Assembly: GCA_000980705.1 (NCBI GenBank)
Contig: LBCK01000005.1
Location: forward strand, 48,903-112,902
Direction of reading: 5' to 3'
Length of the DNA: 64,000 bases
DNA from: Ruminococcus sp. UNK.MGS-30
Lineage (GTDB): Bacteria > Bacillota > Clostridia > Oscillospirales > Ruminococcaceae
Below are positions 1-9,300 of this stretch, piece after piece. The notes beneath the pieces were generated by a model, which did no database searches, had not been told where the DNA came from, and saw only the letters and a list, made by a program, of their open reading frames with translations. Made by a program: the position numbers and the translations under genes. How positions within the stretch are numbered: the stretch's first letter is position 1; each line of letters begins with the position of its first letter.

Positions 1-367
1 TTGGCGACGGGATCTTATGCAAAAGCTCCTGAAACCAGCCGAACGGACACAAAAATCCACAGATAAATCTCCCCAGCAAAACACCAAGCAATATCAATAT
101 TCCGGTGACATAGTAAGAAAACTTGAATTTCGACGACCCTACAACTGCCTGAAATGCCCCGATGGGACAAGAGCCTGCTGCTCCCGGACAAGAATAGCAA
201 TTCAATCCCGGCACACAGGCGTACTTTTCCTTTCCCCGATTCAGAGAACCATTCAAAAAATTTGGAAGATGAATGTTTGTCAGAAGAGTTGCCACTGCCT
301 GAATCCAACCTCGAAATCGTGCAAAAAAATGCACTTTCTTTTTGTTACGCTGTTTTATCTTAGCCAA
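1..367 (-). CDS. 4Fe-4S binding membrane protein (3' end outside window)
   Basis: The minus-strand frame is open from a TTG at 365-367 to the window edge, giving 122 codons. It contains a cysteine cluster of the form CVPGLNCYSCPGAAGSCP, a hydrophobic segment, then CGFLCPFGWFQ. This is the arrangement of the NapH-like 4Fe-4S proteins that sit beside CD1871A-type CXXC mini-proteins in Clostridia. The family is presumed to pass electrons at the membrane, often with a TlpA-like thioredoxin; that third gene would lie off the window. The start is inferred: the TTG overlaps the upstream mini-gene stop, with GGAG about 10 nt before it. No ATG fits the conserved N-terminus (FRGWIQAVATLLTNIHLPNF), so ATG-only calling misses this gene. 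Confidence 0.8.
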   Translation of the reverse strand, partial: MAKIKQRNKKKVHFFARFRGWIQAVATLLTNIHLPNFLNGSLNRGKEKYACVPGLNCYSCPGAAGSCPIGAFQAVVGSSKFKFSYYVTGILILLGVLLGRFICGFLCPFGWFQELLHKIPSP

Positions 368-503
368 TTCCAACACACTCCATACACAATCGAATTGCCT
401 TTGAAAAAACTGTTTGTGCTTCGTCACGCCAGATGCCAAAGACGAGCATTGCAATTCCAATGAGCAAAAGAAGCACTTGCACAGCTGCTTTTTTTAATGC
501 CAT
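360..503 (-). CDS. CD1871A-family CXXC mini-protein
   Basis: A 47-aa protein with one N-terminal transmembrane helix (VLLLLIGIAMLVFGIWR) and a C-terminal CMEC motif followed by VGIG. This matches the small CD1871A-type CXXC proteins. The start is the ATG at 503 rather than the longer ORF start, because a GGAGG lies just upstream (caggaggaaacaaATG). Its stop overlaps the TTG start of the 4Fe-4S protein by a few bases, so the two are translationally coupled. It is probably a membrane redox partner of that protein; the function is inferred from family context. It is divergent from the response regulator. Confidence 0.78.
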   Translation of the reverse strand: MALKKAAVQVLLLLIGIAMLVFGIWRDEAQTVFSKAIRLCMECVGIG

Positions 504-595
504 TTGTTTCCCTCCTGTGATTTGATGATACCAGTATACACCATACAGTATAAAATCTGCGTTAAGAGAAAAATAACACAAATTTTATTTGCATA

Positions 596-604
596 TGTTA
601 TAAT
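596..604 (+). promoter_or_regulatory. Extended -10 promoter for the two-component operon
   Basis: TGTTATAAT at 596-604 is an extended -10 (TGn before a perfect TATAAT), 26 bp ahead of the response-regulator ATG. The ribosome site AAGGAG is at 619-624. No good -35 is visible, which is common for extended -10 promoters. Confidence 0.55.
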
Positions 605-629
605 AAAGAAAAAATATAAGGAGCTTACT

Positions 630-1307
630 ATGAGACTTTTGGTAGTAGAAGACGAACAGTCCTTGCAAGAGGACATCAAAAAAAAATTGCAGCATTCAGG
701 ATATGAAGTAGATGCTTGTGGCGATGGAGAAACAGCTTCAGAATATTTAGCAGTTGAATATTATGATTTGGTATTATTAGACTTGAATCTTCCTAAGATA
801 GATGGAATGACGCTTCTCCGTAATTTTCGGGAAGAAAATCAAGAAACACCCGTATTGATTTTATCGGCACGAAGTGAAATCAATGACAAAGTAGAGGGGT
901 TGGATGCAGGTGCAAATGATTATCTTTCAAAACCATTTCATCTTGCAGAATTGGAGGCAAGAATTCGCAGCCTTACACGAAGACAGTTTATTCAGCGAGA
1001 TGTTTGTCTGCAATGCGGCAAAATTACATATGATACCAAAAGCCGTATTGCAGTAGTAGACGGCATTGCAATTAATCTGACACGTAAAGAAACCGGTGTA
1101 TTGGAATATCTGATGTTACATCAGGGCAGACCCATAAGTCAAGAAGAACTTATTGAACATGTGTGGGACAGCAGTGTTGATAGTTTCAGCAATTCGATTC
1201 GTGTTCACATTTCTTCACTTCGAAAGAAACTTCGTTCAGTTCTTGGTTATGATCCTATCAGGAACCGAATTGGAGAGGGATACGAGATAGAAGGAGAATC
1301 CAAATGA
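630..1307 (+). CDS. OmpR/PhoB-family response regulator
   Basis: A 225-aa DNA-binding response regulator. It has an N-terminal receiver domain (acidic VVEDE start, phosphoacceptor Asp near residue 51 in LVLLDLNLP, conserved Lys in YLSKPF) and a C-terminal winged helix (residues about 125-225, LTRKETGVLEYLML and the SNSIRVHISSLRKKL recognition helix). The start is the ATG at 630, preceded by AAGGAG; the longer ORF upstream is not supported. The ATG of the kinase gene overlaps its last bases (ATGA). It most resembles CutR/QseB-type regulators. The stimulus and targets are unknown. Confidence 0.92.
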   Translation: MRLLVVEDEQSLQEDIKKKLQHSGYEVDACGDGETASEYLAVEYYDLVLLDLNLPKIDGMTLLRNFREENQETPVLILSARSEINDKVEGLDAGANDYLSKPFHLAELEARIRSLTRRQFIQRDVCLQCGKITYDTKSRIAVVDGIAINLTRKETGVLEYLMLHQGRPISQEELIEHVWDSSVDSFSNSIRVHISSLRKKLRSVLGYDPIRNRIGEGYEIEGESK

Positions 1308-2467
1308 AGCGAATGAAACGTCTTTCTTTTCAATGGAGAATTACATTGCTGACTGCGATTTTAATTGCCGGAACTTGTATTTGTTTAAATCTTCTGCTCT
1401 ATCGTTCCGGTACTGTCAGCATGGATTCGCTGAACGGTTTCGTCATGAAATATGACACCGGAAACTCTGATGTTGTGAAAATTGAATTCGATGATCAGCA
1501 GATGTCTGCATTTCTCCGTCAGTTTTCTCAGGAAGTTTACGATGCTAAGGCAGCTTTTGGAAAAAAGGGCTGGTGTATTACAGCCATAGTCACACTATTG
1601 AGTGCGGCAATTGCATATTTTGTAAGTGGCAGAGCCCTCAAACCATTGAAAAAATTTTCACAGCAAACGGAAAATATCGATCAGGACAATCTTACCAGCA
1701 CACGTCTTGATGAAAATACAGCAGCAGAATTTCAGCAGTTGAGTTGTTCAGTGAATCATATGCTTGACCGACTTGCATTGTCGTTTGATTTACAGCGTCA
1801 GTTTGCAGGAAATGCTGCACATGAATTGCGAACACCATTGGCAATGATGCAGACGAAATTAGAGCTGTTTACTGAAGAACATTCTAATGTTGATGCAGAA
1901 ACCTCAAAGCTGGTGCAATTTCAAATCGATCAGGTAGACCGTTTGACTTCCCTTGTTCGTACGCTTCTGGAAATGAGCAATTTGCAGTCTGTTTCCCGTT
2001 CTGATGAAATTGAGTTAGCACCACTAATTGATGAGATTCTGACAGATCTTACCACACTTGCCGAACAAAAAAACATTACATTACATCAAAATTGTGAAGA
2101 TGTTCACATGATTGGCAGTGATACGCTGATTTATAGATTGCTATTTAATCTGATTGAAAATGCAATTAAATACAATCATTCAGGCGGCAGTGTGACCGTT
2201 TCTATGCAACAAGAAAATCAGCAGGTTTTGCTTCATATTGCAGATACAGGCTGTGGAATTCCGGAAGAATACAGGGAAAGTATTTTCCAGCCTTTTTTTC
2301 GTGTAGATAAGTCAAGAAGCAGACAGATGGGCGGTGTTGGTTTGGGGCTTGCCCTTGTAAGAGAAATTGCAGTACTGCATGGAGGAAGTGTGTGCGTGGA
2401 ATCTGGTTCAAAAGATGGAACGACTTTTGCCGTGAAATTGCCATTGAATGGAGAAAAAACAGAATAA
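1304..2467 (+). CDS. Sensor histidine kinase, two-component partner
   Basis: A 387-aa membrane kinase. TM1 is at about residues 10-30, a short extracytoplasmic loop follows, and TM2 is at about 90-110. Then come a HAMP linker, a DHp domain with phosphoacceptor His about residue 172 (AAHELRTPLAMM), and an ATPase domain with N-box (LIENAIKYN), G1 (DTGCGIP) and G2 (GVGLGLALV). The sensor loop is only about 60 residues, so it may sense a small or membrane signal. It overlaps the response regulator by 4 bp and should be its cognate kinase. A strong terminator follows. Confidence 0.92.
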   Translation: MKRMKRLSFQWRITLLTAILIAGTCICLNLLLYRSGTVSMDSLNGFVMKYDTGNSDVVKIEFDDQQMSAFLRQFSQEVYDAKAAFGKKGWCITAIVTLLSAAIAYFVSGRALKPLKKFSQQTENIDQDNLTSTRLDENTAAEFQQLSCSVNHMLDRLALSFDLQRQFAGNAAHELRTPLAMMQTKLELFTEEHSNVDAETSKLVQFQIDQVDRLTSLVRTLLEMSNLQSVSRSDEIELAPLIDEILTDLTTLAEQKNITLHQNCEDVHMIGSDTLIYRLLFNLIENAIKYNHSGGSVTVSMQQENQQVLLHIADTGCGIPEEYRESIFQPFFRVDKSRSRQMGGVGLGLALVREIAVLHGGSVCVESGSKDGTTFAVKLPLNGEKTE

Positions 2468-2515
2468 TGGTTCGTATTTTTGTGTAATGAAACAAAATTG
2501 CTACCATAATAGAAC

Positions 2516-2554
2516 AAGCCTCTGCCAAATTTCGCTTCAGCAGAGGCTTATTTT
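2516..2554 (+). terminator. Rho-independent terminator of the two-component operon
   Basis: Ten-base arms AAGCCTCTGC (2516-2525) and GCAGAGGCTT (2540-2549) pair perfectly, followed by ATTTTC. It lies 48 bp after the kinase stop codon. Confidence 0.85.
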
Positions 2555-2639
2555 CATAGTTACAAAAATAAATTTAGAAATAAGGTTTCAATTTAATTTA
2601 AAGATCCCAGCGAACTTAAAAAAAGCTATAAACATATAT

Positions 2640-2736
2640 TTACTCCTTTATCCACATAGCTGGTCGAATGCCATAACTATAATTTACATAATCGTTTCTG
2701 AAATCGCCATTATCATATCTGACGAAACAAACATAT
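2640..2736 (-). pseudogene. 3' fragment of a DUF6273-like protein gene, cut by IS3
   Basis: On the minus strand the frame from the IS edge reads VCFVRYDNGDFRNDYVNY then SYGIRPAMWIKE and a stop at 2640-2642. The '..GIRPAMWI' ending is typical of the C-terminus of DUF6273-type domains in Clostridia. The rest of the gene is missing: the sequence runs straight into the left end of the IS3 element at 2737. The family call rests only on this short tail. Confidence 0.5.
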
Positions 2737-2777
2737 TGGACCATAGTCAATAAAGTAGACAGAAGAAGAGAAAAGAA

Positions 2778-3626
2778 TCAAAAAAGATCTTCAAATTGAA
2801 TGGGAGATAAAAGGTCATTAGCAGAGTGAGGTCGTTTGAAATTGTAAAAGTGAATATATTCAAAAACAGACAATTCCAATTCATCAAAAGAGGCATATGA
2901 ACGGCGGTTAGTTTCTTCAAGTTTCAAAAACTTGAAAAAAGCTTCTGCTACGGCATTGTCATAAGGATGCCCCTTTTTAGAAAACGACTGAATAAAAGAA
3001 GCTCTGTCCAGCCTTTTTCGGAATTCATCGCTGGTATACTGAGAACCTCTGTCTGAGTGGAAAATCACATTTTCAGGATAATTCCTGTTTTTTAAAGCAG
3101 ATTCAAATGTATCCAGGACAAGCCTGGCATCGATTTTGCTACTTATTTTATAAGCTATCACACGTCTTGAAAAAAGATCAATGATAACGCATAAATAATA
3201 AAATCTTCCTCCGGCTTTTATGTATGTAATGTCGCTGCACCATGCTTTATTTGGCTCTTTGGGATTAAAATTCTGCTTTAATATGTTGTGACAATCTCTG
3301 TCACTGGATTTATTTGCGGCTTTGAATTTCGGCTTGACAGTTGACATTTTAGGAAGCTGCATTTGCTTCATCAGTCGGTACACTCTTCCCTGACTGATAT
3401 GTATGCCATAATTAACTTCAAGAACCTTGCGCATTTTCTGAGCTCCGTAACGGCATTTTGCTTCGGAATAAATCTGTAAAATACAGTTCTTTATATTTCT
3501 GTTTTCAATTGCTCTTTTAGGTTCTTTAGAGTTAAAATGCTTGTAATAGCTGCTGCGGTTTACATTCAGAACACGACATAGGGTTATTATTGCATGTTCG
3601 TGCCGAAGTAAATGTACAGCTCTCAT
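2778..3626 (-). CDS. IS3-family transposase OrfB (DDE integrase domain), copy 1
   Basis: 282 aa. It has an HTH_21-like N-terminus and an rve integrase core with the catalytic triad visible: D in CSDITYIKAGG, D in IFHSDRGSQYTSDEF, and E in NAVAEAFFKFLK. Its ATG overlaps the orfA stop (ATGA). The orfB frame is also open upstream (SACHNDSTLRER before the Met), and a run of seven A then G in orfA is a slippery site. A -1 OrfAB fusion is therefore the likely active transposase, as in other IS3 elements. It looks intact. Confidence 0.95.
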   Translation of the reverse strand: MRAVHLLRHEHAIITLCRVLNVNRSSYYKHFNSKEPKRAIENRNIKNCILQIYSEAKCRYGAQKMRKVLEVNYGIHISQGRVYRLMKQMQLPKMSTVKPKFKAANKSSDRDCHNILKQNFNPKEPNKAWCSDITYIKAGGRFYYLCVIIDLFSRRVIAYKISSKIDARLVLDTFESALKNRNYPENVIFHSDRGSQYTSDEFRKRLDRASFIQSFSKKGHPYDNAVAEAFFKFLKLEETNRRSYASFDELELSVFEYIHFYNFKRPHSANDLLSPIQFEDLF

Positions 3627-3907
3627 TCTTTCCCTGAGCGTGGAGTCATTATGGCAAGCGCTTTTTTTAATATGATGTTTTCCTCCTCAAGCTGTGCGTT
3701 TCTTTTTTGCAGTTCCTTTATCTGCTTTGCTGTCATAACAGTATTGTCGTCGACCCTGACTTCCGAATAAAGCTTTATCCATCTTGAGATCGCACTTACC
3801 GATATTCCGTATTCCTTGGAAAGCTCAGTTTGGGTTTTTCCGTTCTGGTGTAATGCCACGATGTTCTTTTTAAAAGTTTCATCGTATTGCAGCTGTTTGT
3901 TTGTCAT
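3623..3907 (-). CDS. IS3-family OrfA (HTH protein), copy 1
   Basis: A 94-aa transposase subunit with a HTH_Tnp_1-type helix-turn-helix (LSKEYGISVSAISRWIKLY) and a C-terminal leucine-zipper helix (ELQKRNAQLEEENIILKKAL). It binds the IS ends. The codons for ILKKAL contain A7-G, the slippery heptamer for -1 frameshifting into orfB. The ribosome site GGAGGAAAAA precedes the ATG at 3907. Confidence 0.94.
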   Translation of the reverse strand: MTNKQLQYDETFKKNIVALHQNGKTQTELSKEYGISVSAISRWIKLYSEVRVDDNTVMTAKQIKELQKRNAQLEEENIILKKALAIMTPRSGKE

Positions 3908-3972
3908 TTTTTCCTCCTTGGTTTTTCTTCTTTCGTGTTTTCTTTTATTATACTACTTTTCTTTTCCCTTGT

Positions 3973-5277
3973 CTACTTTTTTAGTATAACACCAATGCAC
4001 TCACTAGTAGCATCGATGAACAGCGTTGTGCTGTCGCTCTTGTTCTTCTTCATGACCATGATGCAGGTGGCGATGCTTGTTCCAAAAAAAAGGTTGCTGG
4101 GCAGCTGAATCACGCAGTCGATGAAGTTGTTTTCTACCAGATACTTTCGGATTTTTCGCTCTGCACCGCCTCGGTACATAATGCCCGGAAAGCAAACAAT
4201 TGCTGCCGTGCCGTTAGATGCCAGCCAACTCAAGCTGTGCATGATGAACGCCATATCAGCCTTGCTTTTCGGTGCCAGTACACCAGCCGGTGCGAAACGT
4301 GGATCGTTGATGAGCAGGGGATTTCCGTCGCCCTCCCACTTGATCGAGTACGGCGGATTGGAAACGATCAGCTCAAAAGGCTCGTCGCCCCAGTGCTGCG
4401 GATTGATCAGCGTGTCTTCACAGGCGATGTTAAACTTGTCGAACTCGATGTCGTGGAGAAACATGTTGATGCGGCACAGGTTGTAGGTGGTGATGTTGAT
4501 TTCCTGCCCAAAAAATCCGTTCCGAACTGCGTCACGACCAAGGACTTTTTCCGCTTTCAGCAGTAGTGAGCCACTTCCGCAGGCGGGATCGTAGACTTTG
4601 TTGATCTCCTTTTTTCCGACCGTCCCCAGTCTTGTCAGAAGTTCCGAAACGTCTGCCGGCGTAAAGAACTCCCCACCAGATTTTCCGGCGTTGGAAGCGT
4701 ACATCGTCATCAGGTACTCGTAAGCATCACCGAACGCATCGATGTCGTGATGCTTGACATCTCCGAGGTTCATGTCCGCAACGCCTTTCAAAAGCTTCAC
4801 CAGCTTTTCGTTACGCTTAGGAACAGTCGAACCTAACTTGTTGCTGTTGACATCGTAATCATCAAACAGCCCCGCAAACTGCCCCTCAGAGGTGGAACCC
4901 TTTGCAGACTCCTCGATGTGCCGGAACACACTTTCCAAAGTTTCGTTGAGGTTTTCGTCGTTGGCGGCACGTTTCAGTACGTTGCAGAAAAGTTCACTGG
5001 GCAGGATGAAAAAGCCTTTTTCCTCTACCAATCCGTCCCGTGCTTCTTCTGCTTCATCGTCTGGCATCTCTGCGTAGTCAAAGTCCGGGTTTCCGGCTTC
5101 GATCTCACCGTTGTTGATGTAACTGCAAAGATTCTCTGAGATGTATCTGTAAAACATGGTGCCCAGCACGTAGTTTTTAAAGTCCCAACCGTCTACAGCT
5201 CCACGCAGCTCATCTGCAATCGCCCAGATGGCACGGTGCAGTTCGTCACGTTCTTGTTCTTTTTTGGTGTCAATCAT
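3973..5277 (-). pseudogene. hsdM: Type I DNA methyltransferase HsdM, 3' end lost to IS3
   Basis: Reads as 434 aa, the last few residues coming from the IS end (after IDATSE). It keeps the N-terminal helical HsdM_N domain and the N6-adenine methylase core: motif [13 protein letters not shown] (about residue 228) and motif IV SNPPYS (about 306). Intact HsdM is usually about 500 aa, and the C-terminal region that contacts HsdS is gone. The start at 5277 follows GGAGG; the longer ORF start is not needed. No hsdS or hsdR lies beyond the IS, so this type I locus is decayed and separate from the intact one at 28-39 kb. Confidence 0.88.
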
Positions 5278-5785
5278 GTTTTTCCTCCAGTGTTTCCTCT
5301 TCTCTGCATCCTTTTTCGCAAAAAGACACATTTCTGATTCGATTATACCACAAAATTGCCAAAACGTCAATGTTTTTCCGCCGATTTTAGCGTGGTTTGC
5401 ACAAAGGAACTCTCGTGCCAGAGATTAGAATTTCCGATTTTCCAAGTCGTTTTTGACAAGAGAGGATGGAAAAAAACGCACTTCAACTTCTGCCCAAAAG
5501 GGTACTTTTCGCATCGAACTCGTAAAAAAATGGGCAGCAAAAATCCCCGAAAACACGAAACTTAACGCATTTTCGGGGATTTTGCAACCCTTTTGACTAC
5601 GTGGGTTTGAGTGGTGGAGGCGATGCTTACAGTGGTAAAATCACTTATTTGCAACCTTTCAAAATGGGAAAAGTCCGAAACTGCGTGGATTTCTTGTGCT
5701 TTCTACTTAATCGCTTTAACTGGGTTACGATGCTAATGGATTTCACTTAGTTACGGTCATTCATTGGTTAAGCAAACCAAAAAGA
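5278..5785. other. Intergenic region, 508 bp
   Basis: No convincing coding sequence on either strand. The only clear structure is the terminator-like hairpin at 5541-5583. The rest is AT-rich with short ORFs lacking ribosome sites. Confidence 0.5.
5541..5583. terminator. Strong hairpin, possible bidirectional terminator
   Basis: Perfect 13-bp arms AAATCCCCGAAAA (5541-5553) and TTTTCGGGGATTT (5570-5582), A-rich on one side and T-rich on the other. It lies downstream of the sortase gene. Confidence 0.6.
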
Positions 5786-6316
5786 TCAATCCAGCAGTCC
5801 TACCACAACCTGTCGCTGTGTTCCGTCATCGGTACAGGTGATGATGGTGATTCTGTCATCGCCGAAATCATCAAGCACCCAGACAGCATCCGGATCGACG
5901 ATTTTGCTTTCGGTCACAGTGTAATGATACATCTGCTTTTGCTTGTCATACAGCGTGATTTCCATGCCAATTTCCACATTTTTCAGATTGTTGAAATATT
6001 CTTTGTACAGTGTGCTGCTGTGCCCGGCAATGCAGTAATTGCCCTTGCCAAAATCGCCACTGTCCTTGAAATGCCCTGCCGCTTTGGCGAGCGTTTCATT
6101 GTCAGTTCCCTCTAAAATGGGGGCTTTGATGTTCAGATCTGCAATTTCCACAACTGGATTATTTTTCATCAGCATTTGTTTTTGATAAAGCCGGTAGCAC
6201 TTTCTCACACCGAAAAATCCAAGAATACTGACACCAATCAAAATTGCAATCAGTCCTGAGAGAAACATCCCCCACTGCCTTTTTCTCTTACTCATCCTCT
6301 TTACGCTTGAGGACAC
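5786..6316 (-). CDS. Sortase paired with the BspA-like surface protein
   Basis: 176 aa with one N-terminal membrane anchor (about residues 17-38) and a sortase fold. The catalytic residues are His99 (CIAGHSS), Cys161 (ITIITCTDD) and Arg168. It would cleave LPXTG-type signals and join the protein to peptidoglycan. The class is uncertain; the short length and TCTDD signature suggest a small class D or A-like enzyme. The start is probably the GTG at 6316 (or the ATG at 6295) inside the end of the upstream LPQTG gene, so the two are translationally coupled. The upstream protein, ending LPQTG, is the obvious substrate. A second sortase of the same type is at 55925-56437. Confidence 0.9.
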   Translation of the reverse strand: MSSSVKRMSKRKRQWGMFLSGLIAILIGVSILGFFGVRKCYRLYQKQMLMKNNPVVEIADLNIKAPILEGTDNETLAKAAGHFKDSGDFGKGNYCIAGHSSTLYKEYFNNLKNVEIGMEITLYDKQKQMYHYTVTESKIVDPDAVWVLDDFGDDRITIITCTDDGTQRQVVVGLLD

Positions 6317-9300
6317 CAGACGCTTTCACCGCACCGAATCCGAATGCCATGAACATTGCTGCACCCACGCACAGGAGCCAGTTTGTCATGGAATTGTTTC
6401 CGGTCTGAGGCAGGTTAACTTCTACGTTGGAAGAATCTGTACCAGTGCCGGTCTTCGGGTCTATGGTATAAATATCCAGCACATTGCCGTTTTCGTCGGT
6501 CAGCGTAATTTCGCAAGTTTCCTCCGAGCGTGCGGTGATTTCTGCATTTGCTGGTGTGACACCGGTTTTCTTCTGGTAATCGTTGATTGCCCAGCTGCAA
6601 AGATCTTCATCCGCAATGTTGGTCACACTCGTGGTTGCTGCTGTTGTGATCGTGGTTGCTGATGTTGCAGAGGTGGATTCTGTGCTGGAAGCACTGGTGG
6701 TTGTTTGAGTTGTGGAAGTTGTTTCATTTGTAGTAGTTGCCTTAGTTGCGGAAGTTGTTGCAGTTGTTCCGCTTGTAGCGGTTGTTGCAGTTGTTTCATT
6801 TGTGGTAGTTGTTTCCTCAGTTGTTGCGATTGTTTCATTTGTAGTAACAGTGCTTGCCTTGGTTGCTACAGTTGTTTCGTTTGTAGTAGTTTCCCCAGTT
6901 GTTGCACTTGTTTCGCTTGTGGTAGTTGTAGTTTCTTCAGTTGTTTCGTTTGTGGTAGTTGTTTCCTCGGTTGTTGCAGTTGCTTCGTTTGTGGTAGTAG
7001 TTCCCTCGGTTGTTGCGGTTGTTTCGTTTTTGGTAGTAGTTTCTTCAGTTGTTGCGGTCGTTTCGTTTGTGGTAGCAGTTGCCTTAGTTGTCGCGGTTGT
7101 TCCGCTGGTAACAGTCGTTGCCTTGGTCGCAGAAGTCGTTCCGCTGGTGGCAGTAGTTTCCTCGGTTGTTGCAGTTGTTTCGTTTGTAGTAGTTGCCTTT
7201 TTCGTGGAAGTTGTTTCGTTTGTAGTAGTTGTTGTTATGGTGGTCGTTGTTGTTGTGGTGGTGGTCTGTGCATTTACCACAACTGTACCGGTTACAACGT
7301 TATAGTTTTCGCTGTCCTCCGGGGTGAACTTCCACGTCAGGGTATTTTCTCCGGCAGTCAGTGCTTTGATCTCGCTGATAATTTCCGCCAGACCCTTGGT
7401 ATTGTTTCCGCTGAGGATCAGCTTCAGCTCGCTCACAAGATCGCCCTCGGTGTGGGTGTCGCCGTCCACAGCAACTTTCACCGTCGGATCAGCCTTTGCC
7501 ACCAGGAAATTTAAGGTCAGGTTTGCGGTGTTGCCGTTTTTCGCGGTAAATGTAAAGGTCACGTCCTTGCCGTTTGTGTACACCTTTGTGGGCTTGCCGG
7601 AAAGCTTGCTGCCGTCCAGCTGCATGCCGTCCAGCATGGTGGAACCAGTTGCAACCTTCACGGAAACGCCGCCTACGGCATCGGCATTTTTCACGTAATC
7701 CTGCAGGTCGATCTCGTCCATGTCCTGATCGTAAACGCACTTGATCTGCGTGGTCGCTGTGGCAACCTGAACCGGAACAGGTTTCACAATTTCCGACAGT
7801 TCCACCTCTTTGGCAACTTCTGCATCGGTTTCGTCAGACAGGAAATGCTTTTTGCAGTTCTCACAAGTCCAGTATTCCACGTTTCCGACTTCGGTGTAAG
7901 TCGCATCCTTGGCATCGGTTTTCACGAGAGAATGACGATATTTTACCTTTTCAGATGCATCTCCGAAAGCTTTTTTTGTCAGCGTAGAATCGCAGGAAAC
8001 CGTAATTTCAAGCGAATCGCCGCAGCCGGAAAATGCAAATTCTCCGATGTTTGTGACACTTTTTGGAATTTTGATACTGGTTAAGCCGGTGCAATTGCAA
8101 AACGCATAATTTCCGATGCTTGTGATACTGTCTGGAATCGTGATGTCTGTCAAGCTGTTGCATTTATAAAACGCATAATCTCCGATGCTTGTAACGCTAT
8201 CTGGAATCGTGATGTCTGTCAAGCTGATGCATTTATAAAACGCATAATTTCCGATGCTTGTAACACTCTTTGGAATGCTGATGTTGGTTAAGCCGATGCA
8301 ATTGAAAAACGCAGAATCTCCGATGCTTGTAACACTCTTTGGAATGCTGATGTTGGTTAAGCCGATGCAATTGAAAAACGCAGATTCTCCGATGCTTGTG
8401 ACGTTGTTCGGAATCGTTACTTCTCCCGAACAAGTTCTTCCATCGATCAAAATCCCATTTACGATCACAAGTGAGTCGTTTTCCTGCCGTTTATTTGTTA
8501 ACCAAGGTGTACCAGAAAACGCATCATCTCCGATGCTTGTGACACTACTCGGAATTGCGATGCTTGCTAAATTGCTGCAATTGTAAAACGAACAAATTCC
8601 GATGCTTGTGACACTACTCGGAATTGCGATGCTTGCTAAATTGCTGCAATTGTAAAACGAACAAATTCCGATGCTTGTGATACTACTTGGAATCGTGATG
8701 TCTGTCAAACTGTTGCAATCGAAAAACGCATAATCTCCGATGCTTGTAACGCCATCTTCAATCACAACTTTTTTTACGCTGTCTTTCTCCTGGGTTGCAG
8801 GGCTACCAGAGTCCCAATTATAGGCTTTCATCGCCCCTTTGCCGCTGATGGTCATTGTGCCGTCGGCGGTGAGTGTCCAGGTCAGGTTGTCTTCGTTCCA
8901 GTAGGTTCCGATTTGGCTTTCGTTTGCGCCGAGGTTTCCGCTTGTCAGCGTAGAGCCGTTTTCAAGAAGCACCTCTTTCAAAGAAGAACAATGATTAAAC
9001 ACACCAACTCCAATGCTTGTGACACTACTTGGAATCGTGATGCTTGCCAATTTGTTGCAACTGTCAAACGCATATTCTCCGATGCTTGTGACACCCTCTG
9101 GAATTTCGATACTGGTTAAGCCGGTACAATTGTAAAACGCAAATTTTCCGATGCTTGTGACACTCTCCGGAATCGTGATGCCGGTTAAGCCGGTGCATTC
9201 ATAAAACGCATTATCTTCAATGCTTTTGACACCGTCCGGAATCTTGATGCTTGCCAAATTACTGCAACGCTGAAATGCACCATTTCCAATACTTGTAACA

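Larger units (their letters stand above)
2737..3994 (-). mobile_element. IS3-family (IS150-like) insertion sequence, copy 1
   Basis: A 1258-bp element. Its ends form imperfect 25-bp inverted repeats: both begin TGG and share AAAGTAGACA at the inner end. It carries orfA and orfB on the minus strand. The element appears identical to the copy at 20367-21624. Unlike that copy it has no direct repeat: the left flank is TAT and the right flank is ATG. Its flanks are parts of two unrelated truncated genes, so this copy marks a deletion or rearrangement junction. Confidence 0.93.

Noticed and set aside
6705..7514. Long plus-strand frames (Cys/Ser- or Val-rich) opposite the Thr-rich stalk
   Set aside because: They are reverse-strand reflections of repeated Thr codons in the LRR protein stalk; low complexity, no ribosome site.
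8230..8680. Regular 69-bp repeats that could suggest a CRISPR array
   Set aside because: They are in-frame LRR codons of the 1556-aa protein; there are no unique spacers and no cas genes.
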